Notes: generated by a model from the letters alone, not told the origin. A stretch of DNA of 64,000 nt from Centrapalus pauciflorus (GCA_020465985.1 JAANYP010002038.1:434001-498000); one strand, 5' to 3'. Positions 13,267 through 27,200 are shown, numbered from the stretch's first letter. Translations and numbers: made by a program.

Positions 13267-14325
13267 GCCAAATCAATTTAAATGTTATATTAATTGAATA
13301 TTCCTTCAAATAATTAAATAATAAATGCAAAAATAAATCAAATTAATACATTTCTAAATTTAACAAAATTTATACAATTTCAATATAAAAAGAAGCATCT
13401 TCATTCATCTTCATCTGGATTCAGTAATGCATCATGCGTGCATCATCATGTTCATTTTCGTGTTCATCGTCGTTTCGAACACTTCCAGCATTTTCATCAT
13501 AAAAAACGATGTATCATTATTGTCATCATTTTCATCTTCAAAAACGATTATGCGTCAGAAATCATCATCATCGTCTTTTAAAGCAACAATGCATCGGAAA
13601 TATGGTTACATTAAAAAATAAATAGAAATTGTTTTTCTTAATCCGTTTGTTTTGCTTTTAACCAATATCGAAACAAAAAATATAAAAACTAATCGCACCT
13701 ACGATCTTCAAAAATCTTCAAAAAAACAAAAAAAAAAAAAAAAAAAAATCTCCATGCACTTTCAATATCGATTTGTTTGGGTGGAGAAGGAAGGAAACGA
13801 CGACGATGAGAGATGCATCAGTTGTATCATGTTTTTGGTATTGTCATCCTTATCGTAGACTACATCGGTGTTTCTCATCGACATCGATCAGTTGGATGCA
13901 TTTTATTTATTTCACTCACTTGCATCCTTATCATTGACGGTGACTATGGACGGTGTCGTCAGCTAGCGATGAGGGTGTCGTCATTGTTCGATGGACGACG
14001 ACTATAGACGGTGGCAGTGGGAGGAGATTCATGGAAGGTGATGGAATTTGAATTTTAATATTGAAAGTGATTTTTTTTTTTGCATAGTCATATGTCAATT
14101 TCATGAAGTTTCTAAATTAAAGTGGAAATGTTTAATTAATTGGCATAATTGTAGGGATTTTTAAAACTGAAATATTCTATTTTTTTATTATAATAAGTAA
14201 TGTAAATTGAATATTCCAATTAAACCCTTAATGAAATATTTGGTGCATCAAAAATCCCCTTGTGATGCATGTGGTTTCCTGAGTTTTCTTGATGCATAGA
14301 GGTTTTTCATTGAACACCTTCTGTG
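13263..14325. other. Low-complexity CAT-rich DNA, possible large TA-flanked element
   Basis: The segment lies between two (TA)n arrays. Its right end, inverted, is GGTGTTCAATGAAAAACC, matching the family A terminus, but the left end (AATTAGCCAAATCAATTTAA) does not match. The interior is rich in CATCAT/TTCATC and ATGCATC. The short open frames around 13427-14007 are low-complexity and carry no recognisable domain. Confidence 0.4.
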
Positions 14326-14351
14326 TATACATATATATATATATATATATA
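14326..14351. repeat. (TA)n microsatellite
   Basis: About 13 TA/CA units at the right edge of the preceding segment. Confidence 0.85.
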
Positions 14352-14921
14352 ATCAGGTTTATCAGTGTACCCTGTAGTGAATGATCATTCATATATTTTT
14401 TTGCATATACATGTATAAGACAACATTATAAAACTTTTTATCAAAAGGAACAACATCATAAATCTTGTAAATGGTAAAAAAAGATCATATGAATGGTGTG
14501 AATGATCATTCACTTGGTTGACCATTTACATAATTGTGCATAAACATTCACATAATATTTAAGAACACAAAAAGTATGAATGTTTATGAAATTCATATAT
14601 TATGTGTATAACTTTAATTTAAACATAATTACGAAAAAAAAAATTTAAAAAGTTTTTAAGTTTGAGACCTTCGGTGCACTTAATTTCAAGATATACTTTT
14701 TTGAATCTCTCTCCCTTTACATATACATGTTCTCTTTTGTCAAACAATAAAATACTACTTTTATAACAAAACTCTTTCAATTATATTAGGATTAATTAAT
14801 TAAATATATAAATTGTTAAAATTAAATAAATATTCCTAAGTTAAAACATAATTACAACAAAAATAATAGAGAAGTGGTGCATAAAATCGATTACAAAGAA
14901 ATTACAAGAATTAATTAATGT
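14352..14921. other. Intergenic DNA and 3' flank of the LRR gene
   Basis: No gene recognised. Two TGAATGATCATTCA palindromes lie near 14378 and 14500, about 120 bp apart. The 3' untranslated region of the minus-strand LRR gene is expected in the last 200-300 bp. Confidence 0.5.
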
Positions 14922-16295
14922 TTAACTTCTAAGAAACAAACCAAAACCAAGAAACACAAAAAATAAAGTTGGCCTACACATGCTACCAATTACTCGACCT
15001 TCAGATGTCTTCAATGGCTTCATCCTATAACTGCTGTTACCCACACGTGTACTGCTTCTATTACACACATCAATTCCAAGTTTTGCAGAATCATATGCTT
15101 CCAACGGATTCAAACACAGCTCCCTGTTTCCACTTAAATCCAAATTCTTCCCCAGTCTCTTCATGAAACTCGAATCAAATGGTATCTCTCCACTCAACAA
15201 GTTCTTGCTCAAATTCAAATGATAAATATGTGAAAGATTCCCAAAACCCACTGGGATGTTTCCCGTTAATTTGTTGTTTTGCAGAGACAATGTCGTTAAG
15301 TTCGACAGTTGAGAAAAAGTGGACGGAATTTCGCCGGAGTAGCCGGAGTTGGCAAGCCTGAGCTCTTGTAGCTTCGGAAGGTGACCAAACTCGAAGGGAA
15401 GATCGATAGACATCGGATTGTTTTCCATGATCAGATACTCCAATCCCTTCAGACTCGCTAATCCAACCGGCGGTTTGCCGTGAAACCCGTTATTGCTCAG
15501 TGCCAGGAATGCCAACGAACTCAATTTCTCGACGCTGTTTGGAACAGTTCCGGTGAGCAGATTTGAGCTCAAGTCTAGTTTTTGAAGCATACCCAGTTCA
15601 CCAATTGTGTTTGGAACCGAACCCGTGAGGGAATTATAGCTTAAATCAAGACCCACAAGGTTCTTGAGCTTGCAGAGTTCGATAGGTATGGCTCCGGTGA
15701 GCTGGTTATAGCTCAAGTCAAGATGAACAAGTGAACCCAGCTCCGAGATCGCCGGCGGGATGGAGCCGGAGATCCTGCTTTGTGACAATGTAAGGATCTG
15801 AAGCGAAGACACATGAGAAAAAAGTTGAGGAGGGATAGAACCAACAAGATTAGGGTTTGATCTGAGGCTTAGTTGCTGTAGGTTGGAAGAATGTGGAGTG
15901 TTTTTGGGCAGAGAAAGTGTGGTTTTGGTAACTGTGAAGCATTGAAAGAAGAAGGCAGATTGAAGGAAAGGAAGCTGAAAGATCTGTGAAGGGAAAGTAG
16001 CAGTGTTTCTACAAGTAGGGTTTGGAGGTGTACCAAAATCAAGTCTAGTGACATGAAGATGAGAGTCTGTAAGGCCTGGTTTGCATTCAATTCCAACCCA
16101 AGAACTGGAAGGTTTACATGGGTTTGGATAATTGAGTCTCCATTTTTGGTCAGAAGAAAGTGTTTCCATGATGGTGTAGAGGGTTTGAAGCTCGGAAGGA
16201 TCCATGGTGTCCGGTGGTTCCAGGTGGTGGTTGGCGGTGGTAGTGACATGATGTGGGGTGGTGCATGTTAGGAGGAATAGGAGGAGAATAAACAT
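14922..16295 (-). CDS. LRR receptor-like protein, RLP29/PII-2-like
   Basis: Intronless gene of 457 aa. Residues 1 to about 21 (MFILLLFLLTC...) form a signal peptide. An N-terminal LRR cap follows, with the pair of cysteines in YPNPCKPSSSWVGIECKP. About nine plant-type extracellular LRRs of the LxxLxLSxNxLxGxIPxxL pattern run from roughly residue 130 to 390. The C-terminus is a short hydrophobic tail, PTLFFVFLGFGLFL, with no kinase. The protein is therefore exported and probably held at the plasma membrane by a GPI anchor or a single helix. Length and layout match Arabidopsis RLP29 (AT2G42800) and the related PII-2 proteins, which have been linked to perception of microbes; the ligand is unknown. 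The chosen ATG is the only one that gives the signal peptide. A weak TATA-like TTTATATTA lies about 95 bp upstream (16389-16397), and (GT)n sits in the leader. The next gene on this strand is PP5, as in Arabidopsis. Confidence 0.88.
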   Translation of the reverse strand: MFILLLFLLTCTTPHHVTTTANHHLEPPDTMDPSELQTLYTIMETLSSDQKWRLNYPNPCKPSSSWVGIECKPGLTDSHLHVTRLDFGTPPNPTCRNTATFPSQIFQLPFLQSAFFFQCFTVTKTTLSLPKNTPHSSNLQQLSLRSNPNLVGSIPPQLFSHVSSLQILTLSQSRISGSIPPAISELGSLVHLDLSYNQLTGAIPIELCKLKNLVGLDLSYNSLTGSVPNTIGELGMLQKLDLSSNLLTGTVPNSVEKLSSLAFLALSNNGFHGKPPVGLASLKGLEYLIMENNPMSIDLPFEFGHLPKLQELRLANSGYSGEIPSTFSQLSNLTTLSLQNNKLTGNIPVGFGNLSHIYHLNLSKNLLSGEIPFDSSFMKRLGKNLDLSGNRELCLNPLEAYDSAKLGIDVCNRSSTRVGNSSYRMKPLKTSEGRVIGSMCRPTLFFVFLGFGLFLRS

Positions 16296-17039
16296 GATGG
16301 GGTAGACAGACAGAGACTGTATGTGTGTGTGTGTGTTTTTTCTCCGAAAAGAGTGTCTTTTTATGGTGTTTTTTTGGTAGAAAAAGATAATATAAATTGA
16401 AGGTTAGGCATAAGAAGTTGAAGTTTGGTTGTCGAGTGGAATATCCCATCAAATTAAAGAAGAGAGCATCATGCATTAAGTGTCCTTTTTAGACCCCGTG
16501 AATGGTACAAGGTTTTGATTAATATTGGGTTTTGCAAAGCGTTTTTATCGGGAAACCCTTTGATACAAAAGTTTTATCGAATCGTTTAATCATGTTAAAT
16601 CATAATGTCACCTTATTAGATTGTAAGTTTGATGGGGAAATATATACTTTTTCCTAACTTTTTAAAACAGCCTATCCTAGAGTTGAAATAAATAGACGTA
16701 GAAATTTCTATGTTTGATTGTGTGCTTATTTTATGTATATTTTTTAAAAAAATTGTAGTTAAGCACCTGAGTAAACTTCAAAACATTTATTTGTAAAAAA
16801 TATTTGTAATTCGACAGCATCTAGTGGTAGATCCAAAAAAAATTATAGAGGTCGATTTTTTATAATTATTACAATGGTCGTTTTCAAAATCATCACAATA
16901 CTATAAAAGTACAAAGAATTCAAATATCAAGCCCAATGTAGTAAAATTTCACTTAGATAAAGGACTTAATGTGTTTTTTTTAATAGAGCCCGGTTTTGTA
17001 TAAAAGCTATAGTTGAAAGCATTTTTATTATAATACATG
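16296..17039. other. Upstream region of the LRR gene, otherwise empty
   Basis: This holds the 5' leader and putative promoter of the minus-strand LRR gene in its first 200 bp, including a (GT)n run near 16322-16336. Beyond about 16500 I see no gene or element boundary. Confidence 0.5.
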
Positions 17040-17827
17040 CAATTAAAAATTTATCAGGAGCCATTGATCCTTATACCCATAAGGTAGATCCGTCCGTAAG
17101 GATTTAACTTGAGAATCCCTGAGTTGAGCAACGGCACGGGGACTACCCGACTTAAAATAATAAAGATTAGTGAGGAGACTTTGTTTTGGAAGGACAAATG
17201 AGTTGGGAATACTAGACTTAGTGACTAGTGAGCTTTTTCCTAGATTATTTAGGTTTGAAAGGTGCAAGGATGCATTGGTTAAGGATAGAATGGGATGGTT
17301 GATTAGTTCGCATGGTTGTGTTTGTAATTTGTCTTATGAGCCTAGAGGAAAAACATGGGTAGAGTTTGATAGTCTGGTTGTGTTGATACAAAATATATCA
17401 TCTGCATAATCTCTAAGGATAATTGGGTTTGTGGATGGCTTCTCAGTTAAGAATCCAAAACTCCTCATTAGCAAAAATCTCAATATATTTGTGTCGTCTG
17501 CAGGAACAAAATGAAGCAAAATAATTCCCAAAAAAACATTTGGCGGTTAACATTAAATCGTCTTCCTGTCAGATCCTTCTTGTCTGATCGTAATTTTGAC
17601 TTGCATTCAGTTCTCTGCCTTCGTTGTGGGGACGCCGTGCCATCGCTAAAGCATTGCTTTATATCATGCTCCAATTGTCTAGATCTTTGGAGATTCATGT
17701 TCCTTGGTTATGCGTTACGACCACTAATAAGTTATCTTTGTTTTAGGGTTTAGGAGGTGTTGTATGATTAATCTGCATATTGCAAACGCCTTGTAAATGG
17801 TTTGCTCTTGATGAAACTTTGTCCTTT

Positions 17828-17872
<45 letters not shown>
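17040..17872 (+). mobile_element. 5'-truncated LINE with poly(A) tail
   Basis: In shifting frames the plus strand encodes the distal part of a plant LINE ORF2. The fragment EETLFWKDK, then LFPRLFRFERCKDALVKDRM (near 17228-17290), precedes a zf-RVT-like end with IWRLTLNRLPVRSFLSD and LCLRCGDAVPSLKHCFISC (17548-17690). The latter has the Cys-x2-Cys...His-x3-Cys pattern. It ends in 44 uninterrupted A (17829-17872). The left limit is approximate, because the start of similarity is degraded and I found no target duplication. Confidence 0.8.
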
Positions 17873-17873
<1 letters not shown>

Positions 17874-19185
17874 ACCATCCCCAATCCCATTTAAACAAAT
17901 TTGTATTCTAAACTAATTAACGTTTTAGTACGTCAAAAGACCCGATTTCTTGATTTGGGATCCTCGATGGGAATAGGGACAGAAATGTAAACTCATTCCC
18001 AACAACAATGGGTATCTGCTCTGGAGTAAAAAGCAGAAATAAGGATAAGAAACAAAAAACGATTTCCCAAATTATCCGTGACCCGTTGTCATGGCTTGTC
18101 ATTTCACCATAGCTCGTTATCCTAGTCCAAGCCCAGTCCCAATCATTCAAATCTCATTGTCTTTCTCATAAGCCGAAGATCTGAAAAAAGACATAATCAG
18201 TTAATGATCTGTCTCAAGCCTTCAAGACCAAGAGTGGATTCAATAAGATAAAATTCTACTGGTCTTTTCTCTTTTCAAGTCCAAGACCAAAAGTGGAGAC
18301 GAAACCGTAACACCAACAAACAACACTGGAAAGCGTAAACAAACTGAACCAAACCAAACCAAACCAGAACTCCTTCAATTTTTTTGAACTTCCAGTTCCA
18401 AATTTGGACCGCTGTTGTATTTCTCCATCGTAAAAATCATTAAAACCCACCGAGTTCCCCAAGGAACAGACTAAACCAGACCAAAACCTCAAGCAGTCCG
18501 GTTCCCTGTTTCACTTTTTCTCTTTCACGAGACGTTTCAGTCCAGTGTTATAGCATTGAACGCCCCTGGCTTATTAAACACTCCAACCGACAGTTATTCA
18601 TCTCTTTCTTTTGTTTGAACGGCATACCTTTGTAGCATCTTGGTTGATTTGTTTTAAAAACTGGAGAGAAACAACATATATATGAAACATTGATTTCCTC
18701 TGTATTACCATACCCACTCTTCCAAAAAACAAATTTATGTAACAAACATCAAACCAACCCTTTTACATACAATAAATCATACACATTAACCTCCTACCGA
18801 TATTTTATTTTAATTTTAATTTTAATCATAAAGGATATGGTTTGAGCTGGTAATTTTTTATTTTTCTTCACAATTCAATTGGTGTCTTCTGGTCCGAAAA
18901 GTAAGGATACAAGCATATTTTCTAAAAAAGGGGAAAGGAAATGGTAGATACAAAGTTGAAACACAAAGACAATACATTATCAGGGGACCTTAATTTAAGC
19001 CACCCTGTTTTTGGATTTTGTTTACATAAAACTAATGGATAAAAAGACGTAATTTTTAGCAAGAAAATAAAAAGTACGTGTGGGAGTTTCATGCCATATG
19101 TGCAGTTGTAGATTAGAGAAACCACCTGACTTCACCATCTTTCAGCAAGAGTAGTACCCAAAATCCCACATAAGTAAAGCGAACA
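17873..19185. other. Intergenic DNA and 3' flank of PP5
   Basis: No gene recognised. Short minus-strand open frames (17917-18150, 18256-18492, 18548-18745) show no known domain. The 3' untranslated region of PP5 should occupy the last few hundred bases before 19186. Confidence 0.5.
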
Positions 19186-21205
19186 CTAAGAGAACATGCG
19201 GAGGAAATTGCTGGCGTATGCCATTGGCTTCACATCAGGGTGTGGCTGAATGTTTCACAAAAAAATGATATTAAAGCGAGTTTTGAATATAAAATCCACC
19301 TATGGTCAAAGATAGGGATAGAAATTGCATAGAGAATATGTATGTTGAGAGTAAGGTAGAAAGTACTAACCACGGCTGAAAACGTAACTATCTTGGGCTC
19401 CATGCTTGGGGCTTCGAAACGAATGAAAGCACCCTTGTTTCCCATCTGCAACGCCCATAAAAATTAATAAGATATAAGATGATTACACTACTAAAACACT
19501 GATCATAAATAAATCACTGACAAGTTATAATAACAAAAATATATGGGCACTTTCCTAGGATACTAGGATGCATTATATTGTGGTTCTTATACACACCATT
19601 GACAACGTAATCAAGAAATTCTAGAGAAACATAGTCATAGAGTTGAAGACAAATGAGACTAGATCACTACATTACCTGGTCACAGTAGTTTGGAGCAGAA
19701 AAAACAGTGATGAGTTTTCCATCATGCTCAATTTCATAGCCTTCATCTTTGACCTCATGAGATCGTACAACTAAATCTGAGAAAAGAATGACAAAAGTGT
19801 TGGCCTGAAGACAAATTGATGTTATATCATAATAACTACTCTCTCTGTATTAGAAATATAAATCACAATATCCATTTTTAAATACCCACGAGTGTTGGGT
19901 CAACAGAGTTCATTATCTGTCATCATTGAGGGGGCATTTAGAAAATTAATCAACATTCAAACACTTCTATTCAACAGGGTGTAATTTTAGATGCTGCAAT
20001 TTTACGGGATGGACAGAGAGTTAATAGTACCTAGATTATTATCCTTCAAAAACCTTTTTGTTACATCTCCACCAAAAGAGAGCCCTACACCACGTTTGCT
20101 TGGTCCTCTACCAGGATTAGGTTGTGGATCACTCCATAATATCTCACACATCAAACCTGAAATGGAACATTCATAAAAAATATTACTAACTTGAGCAATA
20201 AAAGCACATCTTCTTCATTAAAATCATTGGCCAAAGCATATAATTACACAATAACTACATACATAAAATGTTTTCAACTCACACTATTATAGAAACAAAC
20301 GACGTTCTAAACCAGAATTGTTCATCAACTCAAGAGAAGTTACATGGACGTCGACCACTAATGGGCTGTTAGACCGCTGATCTTTAATTATGTACATATA
20401 TATTTGTCATTAAAAACTAATCCCAACGTAAAACTTTTGTAAAAACTAATACAAAAATGATTCAACTCTGGAAAATGCTCTGCATATAGCTAATTACAAA
20501 CAAAATTAAGAAACCATAACATCATAAATATGAAGCATTAAATACAAACAACTCAGTCAAGAAAGCCTAGTGTTAAAGTCAAACCAGGAAGCATAGAAAA
20601 ATAAAGCACAAAAACGACGGTTATATAGCATTACAAAATCAGTTGATCCACAAGATTGCTCGATGGATCACTGGGTCCAGTCATAGAGCTGCTGTGCTGA
20701 TAGGTTTGTGACAAGATTTGGGGACAACCTAGCTCAGGCTTCTTGCCAGGGGTGGTCAGTCTGGTTCAGATTCTCAAGCACCAAGCCACCAACAATGTAT
20801 TAACAAAAGCACTTAAACCCAACTCCATACCTGTTGTAACTTTAAGTCACTTACTATTGTTAGAGATTTATAGCCTTATGAACCTCATCTTAAAACCAAT
20901 AACAATTTCAATTGGCACTAGGTGAAAAAACACTCTTGCCAATATTGTTGAAGTACGAACAGATGCAGAAGGATGATAATCATGAGAAGTAGCAAGCAAG
21001 CTTAAGTGAAAAAGAATCAAAAGAATTGTGGAACCACCGAATTTTATCACTTTTGAGGGTCAAAATGAACTTTACTTAGACATCTAAGAAAGTTCCAATG
21101 CAAGTGATGGAAAACGAACAAGCATGTTTCAGATGAGAAAATGAAGAACGAGGGTAAACTGAAGGAAAGACAATGATCAGACTGAAGGAAAGATAATGAC
21201 CAAAC

Positions 21206-21298
<93 letters not shown>

Positions 21299-24200
21299 CC
21301 GTTCCTCATGATGGTGTATTTAGCTGCCCTTCAGAGACAGCAAGAAAAAGTAGCAACCCACAGTTGGTTTCTCTAGACTTTTAAATCTTAATGATAGAGG
21401 GATAAAGTTTTACATACTGTCATGTTTTTTCCTTTCAGCCATAATGACAATTGTATTCCTAAGAATCATTTACTTGTGAGACTGTAACATAGAGTTAATT
21501 TGCCGCAATGAATTCTAAGCATGAGGTCCCACCCCGAAAGAGCAGGCGGGGGTCAAGAGGACAGCGCCTCACAAAAAAATTTTATTATTAGCCTAGCCCA
21601 TTAGGTTTTCCTTATCGGTTTCAGTTTTTCCGATATATATATCGACCCTATGTAATTGTAACCCCATTCCAAAACTAATACAAGTCTCTTTAGTGTGGCA
21701 GTGGTCACGGTGGATGTAGGCCATTCTTGGACCGAACCACGTAAATCAGTGTTCTTTTGTGCATGCTTGTGTGTATTCACTTGTACCGTGCACTGTTTTC
21801 TTAACACATTTCTGTATTCATGATAAGAACTTACACGACTGCTGTCATGTGAAATGCTATGAGAGATAATCCTTCCAGATTAAAATCCTCCAGAGTAGCA
21901 ATTCTTCAAACATATGTATAAGGGTGACTAATACTGAAACACATGCCTCTATCAAAAATCATTTCATCCACATTTCTATGCATCTGTAAATCTGATTACA
22001 TCTTCCCAACAGTCAACACCTAAACTCGTCAACTTAATGATCGTATATACTGCTAACCCACAAACCCTAATGGGCTAAATCCCATGGGCAAACGAACTAC
22101 CCCACAGGGAAGAAGCATATATAATAAAATATGCTTATTTCCAATGTTAAAGCTTGACCAGCAAGAAAGGCTTTTTGGGGTGACTGAAGAAAGACTGCAG
22201 GTACCAACTATGTCTACACAACATATAAAAAGCACAACAGAATGCTGGATTAATCGTAAGGTATAGCAACATCACATAACATTTAACACAGTTACTAAAT
22301 TAATGTGAAAAATTTTAGGTTTGAGAACAGTAATCCAGGATACTCATTTACAGCATACCTTCTTCCGGGGGCTCGCAAAACCGATCTATTGCTTTGATGT
22401 CAGAGAGCTTCACCCCATCAGTGCTAAAAAGTCCCCCATGAACCACAAATATCTTCTCATTTATAACATGAGCTAGAGGTAAATAGCAGAAAACTTCCGC
22501 AAAGAGCTCCACAAATTTATCACTCAACTTAGATCTGACCTCGCCCTCAAAGCCATAAATCTTGTTCATGCTTTTGCTCTCGTGATTACCACGAGCAAGA
22601 TGTATGGCTGGAAAAAGTCGCGAAATGAAGGTTGTTACTAAAAAAATGAAATTCATCATAAACAGTCTTTCATAGTCAATCTAGCTACAGCAGAAGAGAT
22701 AAAGGCTGCCAGTGAAGACAGCAAGTGATATTTTGGGCAACATAAATGATTTTATTAAATGACAATACAATGAAGTTATTAAGAAGGAAATCCCACAGCA
22801 CCCAGATGTTTGTGATTGATATTTGAGTTCCGTCACATACATAGCTTCAAGACACTGGAGACTTGACACTTGAGGGCTCTAAGATTTATTAAAAAGTCCA
22901 AACACCAAAGATTTTAAAACATGTAAAGACATTACAAAAAGTAGCCTTACCTGATGGAGACATACACTTGAAGGCAAACAGTGTGAGAATAACCTCCAAA
23001 GAGAAGGATCCCCGATCAACAAAGTCACCATTAAACAAATAAGGGTTTTCTTCAGAGGGAAGGCCATTGAGTTGAAAGATATTTAAAAGATCAAAGAACT
23101 GCATCCAGAGAAGGTGGATCAACACATAAGAATAAAGATGTAGAAACTGATTGAAGAAGATAATAAAAAGCTTCATAATGTGGTTACATAAACAATGTAA
23201 AAAACAATAAGGAATATGTCAAATATCAAGCCTTTTTGTAGTAGTTGTAATTTGTAAGCATCCGTAGTTAACTTGTTTTCATATCCTAATAGTATGATTC
23301 CTTTTGGTCTTCTGTTTAAAAGTCATAGTGTAAACTTTCAAACAAAAACAGTCTGTTCTTAGGAAGGGAAGAATGACACATAATGAAATGATGATCAGTT
23401 CCATCACTAAATTCCATTCATATCAATGAGATCAAACAGAAGACATATCTCAAGATCGTGCATCACTTCCAAGGTAAATTACCTGACCATGCACATCACC
23501 ACAAACGGTGAAATGATTTCCATTCGGAACATTTATGTCAACAAGCGACGGCAAGGCCATTAGAATTTCCCTAGTTTGCAGGACAATCTGGAAGGCATAC
23601 CTACAACACAAACAACAATAGTAAGGACACTTCAGTGATGATAAGAAGTATACAAAATTATGAACATCAATAACAGAACTTCCTTTGCGTACCGTTTATG
23701 TAAGCATTTCTGATTCTTGAAGTCATCCATCATTTTCTTCACAAAATCTAAAGTTATCACATCTCCCTCTATTCTTGCACCAGCGTATTGTGGCTCCACA
23801 TCTAGAGTTCACAAAGAACGAAAAAAATTTAGCAGGCCTCATCATAAGAACATTTTGACCACGTTATTTAATTAAATGTGTGGCTGACTGGCTTCTAGAT
23901 AACATATACACAGCACCAGCTCCATCAGCAGTTGGACTCATAGGTGACATATGATAGGAAAAGAATGAAGTAGGAGCCTAGTGCATTTACCTTTCAACAT
24001 TATCCAATCTATGTGACATTCTCTATATTGAATTACAAAGAGGTGCAAAAATGAGGTTAATCCAGAAAGATTTTTGATGGTAAGGTTCCTTCCATTAACT
24101 ACAGGCCAAACATTTCAGAAGCACCAAAATGCAAATAAGAAAGTTGTAAAATTCTACACAAGCCCATTAGAGTTCTCTTTCTACTAACCTCATCTAGGTA

Positions 24201-27200
24201 AGAAAGCATATACATCTCTCAAAACCCAAAAGATTATTTTCAGCACATTTCATAGTTCAAACTATTTACTTATTCCAATAGCTACATATTCTTATTCATA
24301 ACAAAAAATTAGTTGACCAAAAAGATTGCATTGTAGTTTGACATGTTGATAACTTGTTCTTGGTGGATCTTCCTTTCATGGTCTACAAAGTTTTATTTTG
24401 TAGTTTGTGATTTCTTATGATCCTTACTAAGTTCAGACCTATGTTCCGTATTTGACTCATGGTTAAGAAACCACCAGCGCCATCCCACCAACCAATCTTC
24501 TTGGCCACCAAATATGTTCCCAGTGCTGCAGATGCCACCACTGTGGCTGCAATAGGCCCAACCACCAGCATCAATATAGCCACTAGTGCTACTGCCACTG
24601 CTACTGCTGCAGCAGTAACCTGGGGGGAATGATATGATGAGCTTGTGCCCGTCCCTAAAATGATAAAATAGGGAGACCACTATTAAAATGCATAAGCATT
24701 AGTGTTTCACATAAGGGAACTATTACGAATTACACAAGATGTTACAAACCAAACAAATTCCGCGACCAGAGCTGCCCTATTTGAGACATCCTAGATTAAT
24801 TGAGCCTTCTAAGTTCCAAGTGCCATGTTAACCGAGGGTTTGACGATAGCAAATTTCTCTAAGATGACCTTAATCGAGAATATAAATCAGCATTTTAAAG
24901 AACCACAAATGACGTGTAGAAATGTCCCAAACTCTACACTCAGTGACACAGACTTCCCTCCTCCCAGCCTTAATGTACCAACTACAACTTAATAGATTCT
25001 ATATGCTATAAGTCTATAACAAGATAGACCACAGCTTTTTGCTGCCACCAAAATCTTCTTTTCGTCCTCTTCAACTTATCGACCCAACAAGTTTCACTCT
25101 AGATGTCAAAATTGCATGTCAACAAACAATAATAATAATGGATCAAATCTGTGACTGGAACCAAACAATGAATATCTTACCTCAACGTAACCCCTATATA
25201 AGTAACTAAAAAAATAAAGGATACCCTGTCAAGGTGGAAAAACTGAACAAAAGCAGATTGGTGGCATGGTGCAATGCGGCAATGCCATTAATGGACATAA
25301 ATTAAAACGCATCAATGTGTACTTTTTATCACAAGGATGTAATATAAAAACGGTTCCGTAATTCACTGATGGTCACGGTAGCTAGAATAACACTATTCAT
25401 CATAATATTCACAAAAGATGTGAACTAGAGCAGAGACAACTCTCATTACAGATCAAGCATGAAATTCTACCAGACATCGCATCCACTTAATTAATTTTCA
25501 TTAGTAAAAAGTAAGTAATAACATAAATAGAAAGAAAAAGCTGCTAGTGAAAATAAGAAAATGTGTAAACCACTAAAAATTACAAATAAATAATAAAAGT
25601 AAGTAGAATGATACCTATGGTTCGATAATCAATAGACTCAGCTACCGAGTGTTGTTCAGCACTTGGTACAGAAATTGCTTCTTCAAACTTAAGCTTCATA
25701 ACAGCTTTCTCACATTCCTTCAGTTTCTTTGAAGCATCTGGGTCATTTGGACATATTCTCTTCACCTAATTTCATATAGGTAACAGAAAAGACAATGTAT
25801 GTTAGCAGCCAATTTAAAACATTGCCTGCGGAGAACAAAAAAGATACTTGCATACATTTGTAACACAGAAGCACAAATAGGATTTGACAGAAAAAGGTAG
25901 CTCAGATATAAAATTATCTTGCAGGCTATAAGGGCACGTACTTTTGTTATAAACTCAAATCATATCATGAGTTATTAATAGCTACTAGCAGTGATTATTT
26001 TGACCAACATAGAATATCAGAACCTTTTTTTTTTTTTTTTTTTTTGGGGGGGGGGGGGGGGGGGTTGTGCTAGGTTCTTAGGGTAGTCAAAATAGGTTCA
26101 AGGTGATTAATGTTAAAAATTCTAATAAGCAGAATGATAGGATTTTACTATTAGATGATTCTAGAAAGGGTATATTAGTAATAATTAGTAATAGTTAGTT
26201 GGTTTGAGAAATCTATAAATAAAGGGGAGAAGAGAGTGAGAAGTGTGCAGAAATATTATTGTTAGACAATGTGTAGCTCATTGCTTGTGCTTTGAGGGGT
26301 CTCCTACCATTCGGTTGAGAGAAAGGGCTAGTCCCTGGAATTGTTGATTTGTTCTTCTTATATTTCTGTTTTGTAATTCTTCTTCATCAATATCAGATCT
26401 ATTCCTCTGTTTTAATCAATATAAGTTTCTGTTTCGTATCATTGGTCCGACCTTGCCTGCTCTGTCTCTACCGTGATCTCTTCTTCTGTTTTGAGCTCTT
26501 CTTCCTATGGAAACTCGTCTATCTTCCCTTCAATCTCGTTTAGATCAGCATGACGAACAGATTCGTCAAATCCAATCAGATGTTATGGACATCAAATCTA
26601 CTTTAAAATCCTTGGAATCTGATCGTATAGAATCTGCTGAATTTCGTAAACTTGTGATTGGGTGGATGAAGCAACAAGGTATGCATCACGATTTTAATTC
26701 CGGTAGGGGAAGAGGTTCTGGATTTCTTTTTGACTCCGATGAGGGGAATGTTGTCACCGATGGGGAATTGGGATCGGCTAATTCACCTTTAGAAATTGTC
26801 AATTCTGTTGGTGATGTTGGATTGGAAAACGATGAATCTAAGGTTGTTTTTGATTCTGGAGGTGGAACTGCTGACTTTGGCGGTGTGGTTCATCATCTGA
26901 TTCATGATAAGGGAGCAATTCCGGTTGTATCTTCATTCACCTTCAATTGTCAGCAAGGGAATCCAACATTGGTATCGACACCTAAACCTATCCTCAAACC
27001 CACTTTCTCTGTTCAACCTATGGAGTCTGATCTAGTGATGCCCCAATGGTTATACTTGAAGACAACTTTCATCATCATTTATTCAGATAATTGGGATTTT
27101 GGCTATGCACACAAGGTGCTCGATGAAAGTCCTATACCAAAATTGGTTAAACAATTGGTTTTGTTGATCTCATATTTTGTATGGGGTCGTAAGCCACTCA

